NCBI RefSeq assembly: GCF_001590835.1
Contig: NZ_LTAQ01000006.1
Location: 52,004 to 116,003 of the forward strand
Length of the DNA: 64,000 nucleotides
Direction: 5' to 3'
DNA from: Bacillus gaemokensis
GTDB lineage: Bacteria; Bacillota; Bacilli; Bacillales; Bacillaceae_G
Within the stretch, counting starts at the first letter, position 1, and each line of letters opens with the position of its first letter. A program made the position numbers and the translations under genes. The notes beneath the pieces were generated by a model. It did no database searches. It was not told the origin of the DNA and saw nothing but the letters and a program-made list of their open reading frames with translations. Shown here piece after piece: positions 17,173 through 25,490 of this stretch.

Positions 17173-17997
17173 TTGGAAAAGAAAAAGGTAGTGTCATTAT
17201 TTGTTATTGGAGTCATGAGTTTAAGTGTAATGGGAGGGGCGTCTGCTTCTACAACACCAAAAGGTAAAACGAACTTTGCTCAGCGCAGTAAAGAACAACT
17301 AAATAATGGAAAGATACATACTACACAGACAGAGGAAAAAGCACAAAAACTAGGAATTGAAACAGATGGAAAAGAGCAAATTACTTTAGAAAAGGAAATA
17401 CATGAAACAGAAGTTGATCAGGAAGCAAAGCAGCTAGGAATTCCTACTGAGGGCAAAGGTGTGGGAGTTCTTTCAGAAGAAATTTATGAAGCAAAAGTAA
17501 AACGAGAGGCAGCAAATTTAGGAATAGTGATAGATAATTCATCCATTGTTGATTTAATCAATCAAATTAATGCAATCAAAATAAATAATGAAGCAGATAA
17601 ACTTGAGGTTTCAACAGAAGGAAAAGAGATAGAAGAAATTGCCGAGGAGATTTATGGGACGAAGGTAAAGGAAGAAGCAGCAAATCTAGAGATTTCTCAA
17701 AAAGGGAAAGAGATAGAAGATTTGGCGCAAGAAGTATATGAGAAGAAAGTTCAGGAAGAGGCGAAAAGGTTTCATATTGATTTATATGGTAAAGATATTT
17801 ACCAGGTGCTAAGAGAAATAAATGAGCAAAAAGTGATACAAACGGCAGACGAGCTTGGAATAGATAGAACAAATACAAATATCGAGCAATTAGCAGAAAA
17901 GATAAAAAAGGAGCGGCCTGAAAAAGGAAAAGAGCTTGTCTTTTTACCTATGGTTCAAACGGAAGCGGATGCATTTTATTCTTATTTAACGAATTAA
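17173..17997 (+). CDS. Secreted helical-repeat protein, unknown function
   Basis: A 274-residue protein starting with TTG behind a strong AAGGAGGAGAGG. A signal peptide ends near GGASAS. The mature protein is built of about six repeats of 30-37 residues with the pattern E-A-x-x-L-G-I-x-T-x-G-K-x-I-x-x-L-x-x-E-I-Y-x-x-K-V-x-x-E-A, very rich in Glu and Lys and probably all helical. I do not recognise the family. It lies between a two-component system and a C39-like peptidase; the shared promoter type suggests that the system induces it. Confidence 0.75.
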   Translation: MEKKKVVSLFVIGVMSLSVMGGASASTTPKGKTNFAQRSKEQLNNGKIHTTQTEEKAQKLGIETDGKEQITLEKEIHETEVDQEAKQLGIPTEGKGVGVLSEEIYEAKVKREAANLGIVIDNSSIVDLINQINAIKINNEADKLEVSTEGKEIEEIAEEIYGTKVKEEAANLEISQKGKEIEDLAQEVYEKKVQEEAKRFHIDLYGKDIYQVLREINEQKVIQTADELGIDRTNTNIEQLAEKIKKERPEKGKELVFLPMVQTEADAFYSYLTN

Positions 17998-18018
17998 AAA
18001 GGGCGTGAAGATAGAAGA

Positions 18019-18843
18019 ATGATACGGAATAGGAATATATATATATGTATAGCTATATTGGGAATGCTTATTTGTTTGAGTATATATATGAAAAGTAGAG
18101 ACGTCATTCCTATTACTAAACATGTAGAAAAAGTAAAGAGTATCGTCTCCGATCAACTTGTTCAACAGAAAAGTGATAAAGAGCAACTTGCCATTCCGGT
18201 AGCACAAGGTCAAAAGCAAGGGGGGCCTATGAATATGGATAAGGAAAAAGTATTACTTCAAAATGTACCTTTTATCCAGCAGCGACCTGAGTTAGATAGG
18301 GGGTGTGAAGTAACTAGTCTAGCTATGATGTTACAGTACGCAGGTGCTTCCGTAGATAAGATGAAATTAGCTGATGAAATACCGAAAGTCGCCTTCTCAA
18401 ATGATGGTGTACGTGGTAATCCAAACGAAGGATTTGTAGGGAATATTTATACTTTCTCTGAATCAGGATACGGTGTGTATCACGAGCCACTTTTTCAGTT
18501 AGCGAATAAATATTTACTGAATCGAGCTGTTGACTTAACAGATGAAAATATAAATGAAATTTATAAAACGGTAAGAGAGGGCAAGCCGGTTGTGATGATT
18601 ACAAATGCCACATATGCCCCATTAGATGAAGATGAATTTAGTACATGGGAAACAGACACAGGCGATGTTTCTATTACGTACAATGAACATTGTGTTCTTC
18701 TTATTGGCTATGATAAGGACTCAGTTTATATCCATGATCCGCTTAGTGATACACCAGGTGTAAGTGTTCCGCGCGAAAACTTTGAACGGGCATGGGTGCA
18801 AATGGGGAGTCAAGCTATTAGTTATGTAAGAGATCCTAAATAA
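18019..18843 (+). CDS. Membrane-anchored C39-like (peptidase_C39_2) protein
   Basis: A 274-residue protein with an N-terminal membrane anchor (about 7-24) and an extracellular papain-like domain of the C39_2/YvpB type. The catalytic Cys is in DRGCEVTSLAMML, the His in YNEHCVLLIGYD and the following Asp/Asn in YIHDPLSD. Such domains cleave or bind peptides at the cell surface. It follows the repeat protein by 21 bases and is probably cotranscribed; the repeat protein might be its substrate or partner (inferred). Confidence 0.82.
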   Translation: MIRNRNIYICIAILGMLICLSIYMKSRDVIPITKHVEKVKSIVSDQLVQQKSDKEQLAIPVAQGQKQGGPMNMDKEKVLLQNVPFIQQRPELDRGCEVTSLAMMLQYAGASVDKMKLADEIPKVAFSNDGVRGNPNEGFVGNIYTFSESGYGVYHEPLFQLANKYLLNRAVDLTDENINEIYKTVREGKPVVMITNATYAPLDEDEFSTWETDTGDVSITYNEHCVLLIGYDKDSVYIHDPLSDTPGVSVPRENFERAWVQMGSQAISYVRDPK

Positions 18844-18912
18844 AATAGAAAGGAAATGGAATAGACGAGAGAGAAGTTCTATTACTTTAAACTATTTTAA
18901 AGGGGAAGAGAT

Positions 18913-19041
18913 ATGGAACTAGGTTTAAAAAGAGAAAGTGATGATATAGTACATTCACTTTTTCAGGAAAAAATAAGAGGAACTCAGCATATTTATTATA
19001 CTGAATTCCTCTTATTTTTGTTGAGTATACGAGAGAGATAA
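18913..19041 (+). CDS. Possible 42-residue ORF running through a terminator
   Basis: ATG at 18913 follows AGGGGAAGAG. The frame reads MELGLKRESDDIV and ends in FLLFLLSIRER, but its second half is the terminator hairpin 18972-19016 and the edge of cassette B. It may be a decayed gene or chance. Confidence 0.25.
   Translation: MELGLKRESDDIVHSLFQEKIRGTQHIYYTEFLLFLLSIRER
18972..19021 (+). terminator. Terminator after the C39-like gene
   Basis: 16-base arms with one mismatch (18972-18987 with 19001-19016) followed by TTTTG. Confidence 0.75.
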
Positions 19042-19115
19042 GGGATCAAAATAATGATGAAATCTTATCTCCTCTTATTGTCTTGTACGATTCGTAATGA
19101 ATATCCCTCGCTTCA

Positions 19116-19199
19116 TTATTTGTTCAACTCCATTGCAACTTGTTTTCCGTTTACGAAAACTTTTACCACAGCTACTACAACTTCCATCACTTTTTTCAT
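19116..19199 (-). CDS. 27-residue peptide of cassette B
   Basis: Encodes MKKVMEVVVAVVKVFVNG then KQVAMELNK. AAGGAGAGATGAG sits at ideal distance before the ATG. Compared with copy C, nearly all differences are third-base synonymous changes (one Lys/Glu change), which argues for a translated peptide. There is no signal peptide; the first half is an alternating Val-rich strand, the second half NGKQVAMELNK is polar. I do not recognise a family. Confidence 0.65.
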   Translation of the reverse strand: MKKVMEVVVAVVKVFVNGKQVAMELNK

Positions 19200-19239
19200 T
19201 TCTCATCTCTCCTTGTTTTTTGTTTCATTTCTTACCTTT

Positions 19240-19303
19240 AGTATAAGGGAGAGCATATAGAGTAACTATCGAATTGGGTGACAGGTAGATTACAGTCTTG
19301 TAA
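19240..19303 (-). promoter_or_regulatory. Bce-like regulated promoter of cassette B
   Basis: TATACT at the -10 position, no good -35 (TAGTTA), and upstream blocks GTCAC and TTACA-N4-TGTAA at fixed distances. The inverted repeat starts 50 bases beyond the -10 in all four copies. This is the layout of an activator-dependent promoter. Confidence 0.6.
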
Positions 19304-19456
19304 GAATAAACTATGCGTAGAGAATTTTTTTAAAAAATGACATAAGATAAGTAAGGGTGACAATCGTATTTATTCAAAAATATTGTATTAGTACAAAAGA
19401 ATAAGTAAGATAGATGTCGCATGTAATATAGAAGAAATAAGGGAGAAAATAAAGGG

Positions 19457-21064
19457 ATGAGGAAAAGAAAAAAGTTGTTAAGTTTATGGAAAACGATTAC
19501 ATTGCTAGTGTGTACTGTTGTCGCGTTTTCTTTACTTGTAACAGATATTTTAATCAGTCATAATGTCGAGCGTACGACAGAAGAAGGCCAAGCAGAAAAA
19601 GCAAAAACGATTGCACATATTGTGGCAAGTTCACCACTTGTAATAGATGCTTTAACAGGAAGAAAAGATGCATATGAAATTCAAACATATGCAAATCGAG
19701 TATTAAAAAATACAGATGTTCAATTTATCGTGGTCATGGATATGAATGGTATTCGAAAATCTCACCCAAATCCTCAGAAAATTGGTCATCATTTTGTAGG
19801 GGGAGATGAAGGGATAGCCTTGAAGGGAAAAGAACATGTATCAATGGCTGAAGGAACTTTAGGGATCTCTATGCGAGTGTTTGTACCTATCTTTTCTGAA
19901 GACAGAGAACAGATAGGGGTTGTTGCTGTTGGCATTTCAGCTGATAATGTGCATGAGAAGATAAAAGAGAGCAGACACATTATTTATATCGGCGTTGGTG
20001 TAGGGATCTTAGTTGGGATTATAGGTGCTATTTTATTAGCTAGACATATTAAGAAAATCTTATTTGGTCTCGAACCTAGTGAAATCGCAAAGATTTTAGA
20101 AGAACGGAATACGATGCTACAATCTGTCAAAGAGGGAGTTATTGCTGTTGATAAAGAGGCGAGGGTTACTTTAATCAATAACGAAGCAAAACGGCTATTT
20201 AAGAAAAGTGGAATTGAGGAAAATTTTATTGGTAAAGATGTTGAGAAATATATGCCTAACTCATGTATAAAAGAAGTGTTACAAACCGGGGAAGCGCAAT
20301 TACATGAAGAACAGAATCTTTACGGAGTTACAATTGTTACGAATCGAGTTCCTTTATATGTTAAAGGAGAAATCGTTGGCGTAATTGCGACGTTTCGTGA
20401 TAAAACAGAAATTAGGAAATTAGCAGAGCAGTTAACGGGTATTCGACTTTATGCAGAAGCGCTCAGGGCACAATCTCACGAATTTATGAATAAAATGCAT
20501 GTTGTATTAGGTTTGACACATATGAAACAATATGAAGAATTAGAGAAATATGTTAGTAGTATGGTGTCAGAGCATCAATATGAAATTGGTGGGGTAATGC
20601 GGAAAATCAAAAATCCTGTGTTTGCAGGATTTTTGCTGGGCAAACTTAGTTATGCAAGGGAAAAGAATATACAGCTTATCGTCAGTGAAGATTCTTATTT
20701 GCCAGAGTCGTATGATGAAAGTATTATTCATGAACTTATTACAATTGTCGGTAATTTAATCAATAATGCATTAGATGCAGTGATGAATTGTGAATATAAG
20801 CGAGTACATGTTTCTATTCAATATCAGGATAAATTGATTATCATAGTTAAAGATACAGGATATGGAATCCAGAAAGAAGAAATGGACAAAGTATTTGTTA
20901 AAGGGTATTCCACAAAAGGAGAAAATCGAGGGTATGGCTTATATCTTATAAATGATAGTCTAAAGCGAATAAATGGAAACATCCATGTCGATTCACTATT
21001 AGGAAAGGGAACAACGATAACAATTGAAATACCATACAAAAGTAGGGATGAGATAGGAACATGA
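19457..21064 (+). CDS. CitA/DcuS-family sensor kinase for malate or citrate
   Basis: A 535-residue kinase: membrane helix (about 12-32), extracellular single-Cache sensor (about 35-170, with KSHPNPQKIGHHFVGGDEG and ISMRVFVPIF), second helix (about 175-195), PAS domain, H in RAQSHEFMNKMHV, N box NLINNALDAVMN and G2 RGYGLYLIND. The Cache domain of this family binds C4-dicarboxylates or citrate. The gene overlaps its regulator by four bases, and a 2-hydroxycarboxylate symporter and malic enzyme follow. This is the B. subtilis malK-malR-maeN order, so malate is the likeliest ligand. Confidence 0.9.
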   Translation: MRKRKKLLSLWKTITLLVCTVVAFSLLVTDILISHNVERTTEEGQAEKAKTIAHIVASSPLVIDALTGRKDAYEIQTYANRVLKNTDVQFIVVMDMNGIRKSHPNPQKIGHHFVGGDEGIALKGKEHVSMAEGTLGISMRVFVPIFSEDREQIGVVAVGISADNVHEKIKESRHIIYIGVGVGILVGIIGAILLARHIKKILFGLEPSEIAKILEERNTMLQSVKEGVIAVDKEARVTLINNEAKRLFKKSGIEENFIGKDVEKYMPNSCIKEVLQTGEAQLHEEQNLYGVTIVTNRVPLYVKGEIVGVIATFRDKTEIRKLAEQLTGIRLYAEALRAQSHEFMNKMHVVLGLTHMKQYEELEKYVSSMVSEHQYEIGGVMRKIKNPVFAGFLLGKLSYAREKNIQLIVSEDSYLPESYDESIIHELITIVGNLINNALDAVMNCEYKRVHVSIQYQDKLIIIVKDTGYGIQKEEMDKVFVKGYSTKGENRGYGLYLINDSLKRINGNIHVDSLLGKGTTITIEIPYKSRDEIGT

Positions 21065-21768
21065 TCAAAGTTTTGATTGTAGAAGATGATCCGATGGTAG
21101 CAATGTTAAATAAGCATTATTTAGAGCAAGTAGGAGGATTTGAACTTGTTCATACAGCTAATTCCGTGAAAGAAGCAGTAGAGATACTAAAGAAATCGTC
21201 TATAGATTTCATATTGCTTGATATTTTTATGCCTGGTGATACAGGATTTGAATTGTTACTGCATATTCGAAATCAAGAAAAAGAAATTGATGTTATGATG
21301 ATTTCAGCTGTGCATGATATGGGGAGTATAAAAAAAGCGTTACAATATGGAGTTGTTGATTATTTAATTAAACCATTTACATTTGAAAGGTTTAAAGAGG
21401 CACTAACTGCGTATCGAGAAAAGTTTATATTTATGAAAGAACAGCAAAAAATTAGCCAATCTGAATTAGATACGTTAATTTTACAAAAAGAAAAAGTGGA
21501 AATTTATGTGGATAAAGAACTTCCAAAAGGATTAACAAAGCAAACATTACAGTTGATTTGGAAGCAAATAGAATCACTTCATGGACAAGCATTTACAACG
21601 GATGAAATGGCGCAATTAGTTGGAATATCAAGGGTTTCTATTCGAAAGTACGTAATGTTTTTAACTGAAATTGGGGTTTTAGAAGATGAAATGGTTTATC
21701 AACATGTCGGAAGACCGGTAAGTAAACTACGATGCATTGACTATAATAAAATAAATCTGTACGTATAA
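21061..21768 (+). CDS. CitT/MalR-family response regulator
   Basis: A 235-residue regulator with receiver domain (VEDDP, Asp in FILLDIFMPGD, Lys in YLIKPF) and a C-terminal helix-turn-helix (MAQLVGISRVSIRKYVMFL). It is cotranslated with the kinase, and probably activates the symporter gene 120 bases downstream. It is a paralogue of the regulator at 931. Confidence 0.9.
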   Translation: MIKVLIVEDDPMVAMLNKHYLEQVGGFELVHTANSVKEAVEILKKSSIDFILLDIFMPGDTGFELLLHIRNQEKEIDVMMISAVHDMGSIKKALQYGVVDYLIKPFTFERFKEALTAYREKFIFMKEQQKISQSELDTLILQKEKVEIYVDKELPKGLTKQTLQLIWKQIESLHGQAFTTDEMAQLVGISRVSIRKYVMFLTEIGVLEDEMVYQHVGRPVSKLRCIDYNKINLYV

Positions 21769-21799
21769 GCGGCTTATATAAGTCGCTTATACTTTTTTT
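21763..21799 (+). terminator. Terminator after the response regulator
   Basis: 14-base arms (21763-21776 with 21779-21792, one G-U pair) that include the stop codon, followed by seven T. Confidence 0.8.
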
Positions 21800-21844
21800 A
21801 GTTACAAAATCAGTTACAAAACTTACAAAAACTATTTTTACTAT

Positions 21845-21858
21845 TGAAAGCGTTTTAA
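21845..21858 (+). promoter_or_regulatory. cre-like site before the symporter
   Basis: TGAAAGCGTTTTAA, one mismatch from TGWAANCGNTNWCA, 33 bases before the start codon. It points to catabolite repression of the symporter-malic enzyme unit. Confidence 0.6.
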
Positions 21859-21890
21859 TATTATAAACAAGAATATAAGGGGGTGCCTAT

Positions 21891-23237
21891 ATGGGGATTC
21901 AAAAAAATGTGGAAGCGGTATCATCCGTGGGGACAGCAAGGATGGAACAAGAATCTTTTGTTTCGAAAATCATGAATATTAAAATTGGTGTTATACCTTT
22001 ACCATTATATATCGTATTAGCAGCTATTATTTATGGAGCATCTGTATATAATAAATTGCCTGCTGATATGATTGGTGGATTTGCAGTCATTATGATTATG
22101 GGGATTTTCTTAGGTGACATTGGAATGAGAATTCCGATTTTAAAAAATATTGGTGGACCAGCAATTCTCTCATTATTTATTCCATCATTACTTGTATTTT
22201 TTAATTGGATGAACCCAGCTTCAATGGAAGCTGCTACTATGTTAATGAAAAAGTCGAACTTTTTATATTTATATATTTCTTGTTTAGTAGTAGGAAGTAT
22301 TTTAGGAATGAATCGTAAAGTGTTAGTACAAGGATTTGTTCGAATGTTTATTCCTTTAGTTGTAGGGACACTTGCTTCAGTGGCCGTTGGATTGTTAGTC
22401 GGATCATTATTTGGATTTGAAATGAAACAGACATTTTTCTTTATTATTGTGCCGATCGTGAGTGGGGGTATAGGTGAAGGGATTTTACCACTTTCCTTAG
22501 CTTACAGCGATATTTTGAATGAATCTTCTGCAACATTTGTATCACAGCTTATTCCTGCAGCTATTATCGGAAATATGTTTGCGATTGTAAGTGCAGGATA
22601 TATGAAACGTCTAGGTGAAAAAAGACCAGAGCTTAGCGGTAATGGCGTACTAGTAAAAACAGATAATCAAGCAGAGTTATTAAAAGAACAAAATACAGAA
22701 AAACCAATTGATTTCTCATTAATGGGAGCAGGTTTATTAATTGCATGTACATTCTTTATCTTTGGAGGATTTGCTTCTAAGTTTATTGGTATTCCAGGAG
22801 CAATCATTATGATCTTTTCTGCAGCAATTGTGAAATACTTTAAATTAATGCCAGCAAAAATGGAGCAAGGGGCATTTCATTTATACAAATTTATTTCGAA
22901 AAACTTAACGTGGCCATTAATGGTTGGTTTGGGATTGTTATACATTCCGTTAAAAGACGTAGCAGCTGTTCTTTCAGTTGGATATGTTGTTGTGTGCGCA
23001 TCAGTGGTAATTACAATGATTGTATCTGGTTTCCTTATTGGAAAAGTAATGAAAATGTACCCAGTTGAGTCTGCAATTGTGACAGGATGCCATAGCGGAT
23101 TAGGTGGAACTGGAGATGTTGCAATTTTATCAGCTTCAAATCGTATGGAATTAATGCCATTCGCACAAATTTCCACGCGTTTGGGCGGCGCTGCAATGGT
23201 CGTAACAGCGACAATTTTATTGAAAATGTTTTCGTAA
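21891..23237 (+). CDS. 2-hydroxycarboxylate transporter (MaeN/CimH type)
   Basis: A 448-residue membrane protein of the 2HCT family, Na or H symporters for malate, citrate or both. The two family re-entrant loops with GG-rich motifs are visible: SGGIGEGILPLSLAY and SGLGGTGDVAILSAS, each followed by conserved helices. Length equals B. subtilis MaeN. The start ATG follows AAGGGGGTG. With the adjacent MalKR-like pair and malic enzyme, malate is the probable substrate, but CimH-like citrate/malate transport cannot be excluded. Confidence 0.9.
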   Translation: MGIQKNVEAVSSVGTARMEQESFVSKIMNIKIGVIPLPLYIVLAAIIYGASVYNKLPADMIGGFAVIMIMGIFLGDIGMRIPILKNIGGPAILSLFIPSLLVFFNWMNPASMEAATMLMKKSNFLYLYISCLVVGSILGMNRKVLVQGFVRMFIPLVVGTLASVAVGLLVGSLFGFEMKQTFFFIIVPIVSGGIGEGILPLSLAYSDILNESSATFVSQLIPAAIIGNMFAIVSAGYMKRLGEKRPELSGNGVLVKTDNQAELLKEQNTEKPIDFSLMGAGLLIACTFFIFGGFASKFIGIPGAIIMIFSAAIVKYFKLMPAKMEQGAFHLYKFISKNLTWPLMVGLGLLYIPLKDVAAVLSVGYVVVCASVVITMIVSGFLIGKVMKMYPVESAIVTGCHSGLGGTGDVAILSASNRMELMPFAQISTRLGGAAMVVTATILLKMFS

Positions 23238-23248
23238 TTTATCATCAT

Positions 23249-23282
23249 ACAAGCTAGCTATGTAAAGACGTAGCTAGCTTGT
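23249..23282 (+). other. Intercistronic hairpin
   Basis: Perfect 12-bp stem (23249-23260 with 23271-23282) with no T run, between symporter and malic enzyme genes. Probably an mRNA processing or stability element. Confidence 0.5.
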
Positions 23283-23305
23283 CAAATTAGGAGGAGTTTA
23301 TTTAT

Positions 23306-24517
23306 ATGTTAGAAAGTCAAATTAAGGAGCGTTCATTACTGCTCCATAAAGAACTGGTTGGGAAAATTGAAATTACTAGTAAGGTAGAAGTGAATTCAGC
23401 AGATGATTTAAGTTTGACATATACACCGGGAGTAGCTGAGTCTTGTAAAGCGATTGCAGCAGATGAAGAAACAGCTTACGACTATACAGCACGCGGTAAT
23501 CTGGTTGCAGTTGTTTCAGATGGAACAGCAGTACTTGGATTAGGTGATATTGGACCGAAAGCGGCTATGCCTGTTATGGAAGGGAAATCTATTTTATTTA
23601 AAAAGTTTGCGAATGTGGATGCGTTTCCATTGTGCCTAGGAACGAAAGATGTAGATGAAATCGTTACCCTTGTGAAAAATTTAGAGCCTACATTTGCCGG
23701 AATTAATTTAGAAGATATTGCGGCACCACGTTGTTTTGAAATCGAAAAGCGATTAAAGGAAGAAACGAATATTCCGGTGTTTCATGATGACCAACATGGA
23801 ACAGCAATCGTTGTTTTAGCTGCGGTTATTAATGCTTTAAAAGTTGTAAATAAACAGATGAATAAAGTGAAAATTGTCATTAATGGTGCTGGATCTGCGG
23901 GGATAGCGATTGGGAAATTATTATTAAAAGCAGGGGCACAGCATATTACATTAGTAAGTTTAGAAGGAATTGTTTGTGAGGGCGAACCATGGATGAATTC
24001 GGCACAATTAGAGATTTCAAAAGAAACAAATCGTGAACATATACGTGGAACATTACAAGAAGCAATTCGTGAATCAGATATCTTTATTGGTGTATCTGCC
24101 CCTAATGTATTAACAAAAGAGCTTGTGCAGACAATGAATAAAAAACCAATTGTGTTTGCAATGGCGAATCCAATTCCAGAAATATTCCCAGAAGATGCAC
24201 TGCAGGCTGGGGCAGCGGTTGTTGGAACAGGACGTTCTGATTTTCCAAACCAGGTAAATAATGTATTAGCATTCCCTGGGATATTCCGTGGTGCATTAGA
24301 TGTACGTGCAACAGATGTTACAGAAGAAATGAAATTAGCTGCCGCATACGGAATCGCGAACATCATTACGGATGAAGAAAGAAATGAAAATTATGTAATT
24401 CCAAATCCGTTGGACAAAAGAGTTGTCCCAAGTGTGGCAGCTGCAGTAGCAAAAGCAGCTATTGAATCAGGTGTGGCACAAATACAAAAGATGCCAAGCT
24501 ATTCTATAGAGCAATAA
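23306..24517 (+). CDS. Malic enzyme (NAD(P)-dependent malate dehydrogenase, decarboxylating)
   Basis: A 403-residue cytoplasmic enzyme that converts malate to pyruvate and CO2. The N-terminal malic domain shows LSLTYTPGVAESCKAI, the metal-binding NLEDIAAPRCFEIE and FHDDQHGTAIV; the Rossmann domain shows VINGAGSAGIAIGKLLL; the region FAMANPIPEI and VVGTGRSDFPNQVNNVLAFPG closes the site. The size matches the short bacterial class (YtsJ/MaeB N-terminal type). It completes the malate uptake and use module. Confidence 0.93.
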   Translation: MLESQIKERSLLLHKELVGKIEITSKVEVNSADDLSLTYTPGVAESCKAIAADEETAYDYTARGNLVAVVSDGTAVLGLGDIGPKAAMPVMEGKSILFKKFANVDAFPLCLGTKDVDEIVTLVKNLEPTFAGINLEDIAAPRCFEIEKRLKEETNIPVFHDDQHGTAIVVLAAVINALKVVNKQMNKVKIVINGAGSAGIAIGKLLLKAGAQHITLVSLEGIVCEGEPWMNSAQLEISKETNREHIRGTLQEAIRESDIFIGVSAPNVLTKELVQTMNKKPIVFAMANPIPEIFPEDALQAGAAVVGTGRSDFPNQVNNVLAFPGIFRGALDVRATDVTEEMKLAAAYGIANIITDEERNENYVIPNPLDKRVVPSVAAAVAKAAIESGVAQIQKMPSYSIEQ

Positions 24518-24552
24518 AAAAACAGTGTCACCTTTTGTAAGACACTGCTTTT
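24517..24552 (+). terminator. Terminator after malic enzyme
   Basis: Stem CAGTGTC/GACACTG (24523-24529 with 24541-24547), flanked by an A run and T residues. Confidence 0.75.
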
Positions 24553-24555
24553 AAA

Positions 24556-24828
24556 AAGGGAGATAAGGCATCAAAATAATGATGAAACCTTATCTCTTTT
24601 TATGTGATGATACAATTCATAATGAATTTTCCTCGTTTCATTATTTATTCAACTCCATCGCAACTTGCTTTCCGTTTACGAAAACCTCTACCACTGCAAC
24701 TACAACTTCCATCACTTTTTTCATATCTCATCTCTCCTTGTTTGTTGTTTCATTTCTTACTTTTAGTATAAGGGAGAGATAGGGATACAACTATCGAAGC
24801 ACGTGACATAGAAATTACATTGTCGTAA
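24556..24828 (-). repeat. Mini-gene cassette copy C
   Basis: Complete minus-strand unit: inverted repeat (TTACG-N4-TGTAA on the minus strand) at 24815-24828, GTCAC at 24803-24807, TCGATAGTT at 24789-24797, TATACT at 24765-24770, the ORF, and a terminator GAGATAAGG/CCTTATCTC at 24560-24596. It fills the gap between malic enzyme and the DUF4871 gene. Confidence 0.8.
24641..24724 (-). CDS. 27-residue peptide of cassette C
   Basis: Encodes MKKVMEVVVAVVEVFVNG then KQVAMELNK, preceded by AAGGAGAGATGAG. It differs from the copy B peptide at one residue (Glu for Lys at 13) although the DNA differs at several third positions. That pattern indicates selection on the peptide. Confidence 0.65.
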   Translation of the reverse strand: MKKVMEVVVAVVEVFVNGKQVAMELNK

Positions 24829-24836
24829 GGAATGAA

Positions 24837-25376
24837 TTAAGTTTTGTCATCTTGTTCTACGTTGATAACAATTTGCTCATAATATTTCTCATCAATATAT
24901 ACATTTAATACCCAGAGTCCAGAGGAGGGAAGTGACATAAGTAAAGGCATTTCTTTTATACTAGAATTGATTGAATTAGATGAATTCCAAATTTGCTTAG
25001 AATTTTCATTTTGAAAGAGTACGGGAGTTGGAACTGTAGATCCTTGTTTTAAAGCGATAATGGAGAATTTTCCAGCTGGCATTTTGGGATCGAGGAAGAA
25101 CCACATGTGCTCAGTTGTTTCATTAGAAATAAATGAACTGTCTGCAATAGCAATTTTCCCTTCAATTCCTTTCATTGGCGTTTTTCCTTCTACAAATGAA
25201 GGACTTTCTTCCCAGTTCACATCCTTTAAGACGCTAAGGTGAAAAAACGAGGGTACATTTGTTTGAGGATTCGAAGCTTCAATTATTTCTTTTCTTGGTG
25301 CTTGGGAATCTTGTTGTATTGCAGCACATCCAGTGATGAGACAGGAGAACAGTAGCACAGTTCCAATATTTTTCAT
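24837..25376 (-). CDS. DUF4871-type lipoprotein
   Basis: A 179-residue lipoprotein with lipobox LITGC. The mature part (FHLSVLKDVNWEESPSFVEG, EHMWFFLDPKMPAGKFSIIA, GLWVLNVYIDEKYYEQIVI) matches what I recall of the DUF4871 family found in Bacillus (YhfM-like), an immunoglobulin-like surface domain of unknown role. Its 3' end lies nine bases from the promoter of cassette C. Confidence 0.7.
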   Translation of the reverse strand: MKNIGTVLLFSCLITGCAAIQQDSQAPRKEIIEASNPQTNVPSFFHLSVLKDVNWEESPSFVEGKTPMKGIEGKIAIADSSFISNETTEHMWFFLDPKMPAGKFSIIALKQGSTVPTPVLFQNENSKQIWNSSNSINSSIKEMPLLMSLPSSGLWVLNVYIDEKYYEQIVINVEQDDKT

Positions 25377-25451
25377 TTTGCCACACTCCTATTTTTCGTT
25401 GTTAGTGTAAGTGTATTTGCTAGAAGACGGGACAATTCCTTTTAAATGATA

Positions 25452-25487
25452 AAAAGAGGTCGTAAGTTTAGTACGACCTCTTTTGAC
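25452..25487 (-). terminator. Terminator of the EamA transporter gene
   Basis: 13-bp stem (25452-25464 with 25472-25484) with an A run on the plus strand that becomes a T run for the minus transcript. Confidence 0.8.
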
Positions 25488-25490
25488 ATT

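Larger units (their letters stand above)
19030..19303 (-). repeat. Mini-gene cassette copy B
   Basis: Full cassette on the minus strand: inverted repeat TTACA-N4-TGTAA at 19290-19303, GTCAC at 19278-19282, TCGATAGTT at 19264-19272, TATACT at 19240-19245, ribosome site AAGGAGAG, the 27-residue ORF, and a terminator stem GAGATAAG/CTTATCTC at 19035-19071. It is about 85 percent identical to copy C by eye. Confidence 0.8.

Noticed and set aside
19054-19260. Plus-strand ORF of 68 residues with a similar ORF at 24579-24782
   Set aside because: The two look alike only because they are antisense to cassettes B and C; base changes are synonymous in the minus frame, and the ribosome site is on the minus strand.
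23782-24366. Minus-strand ORF of 194 residues inside the malic enzyme gene
   Set aside because: Shadow of a conserved enzyme frame; no ribosome site and unlikely composition.
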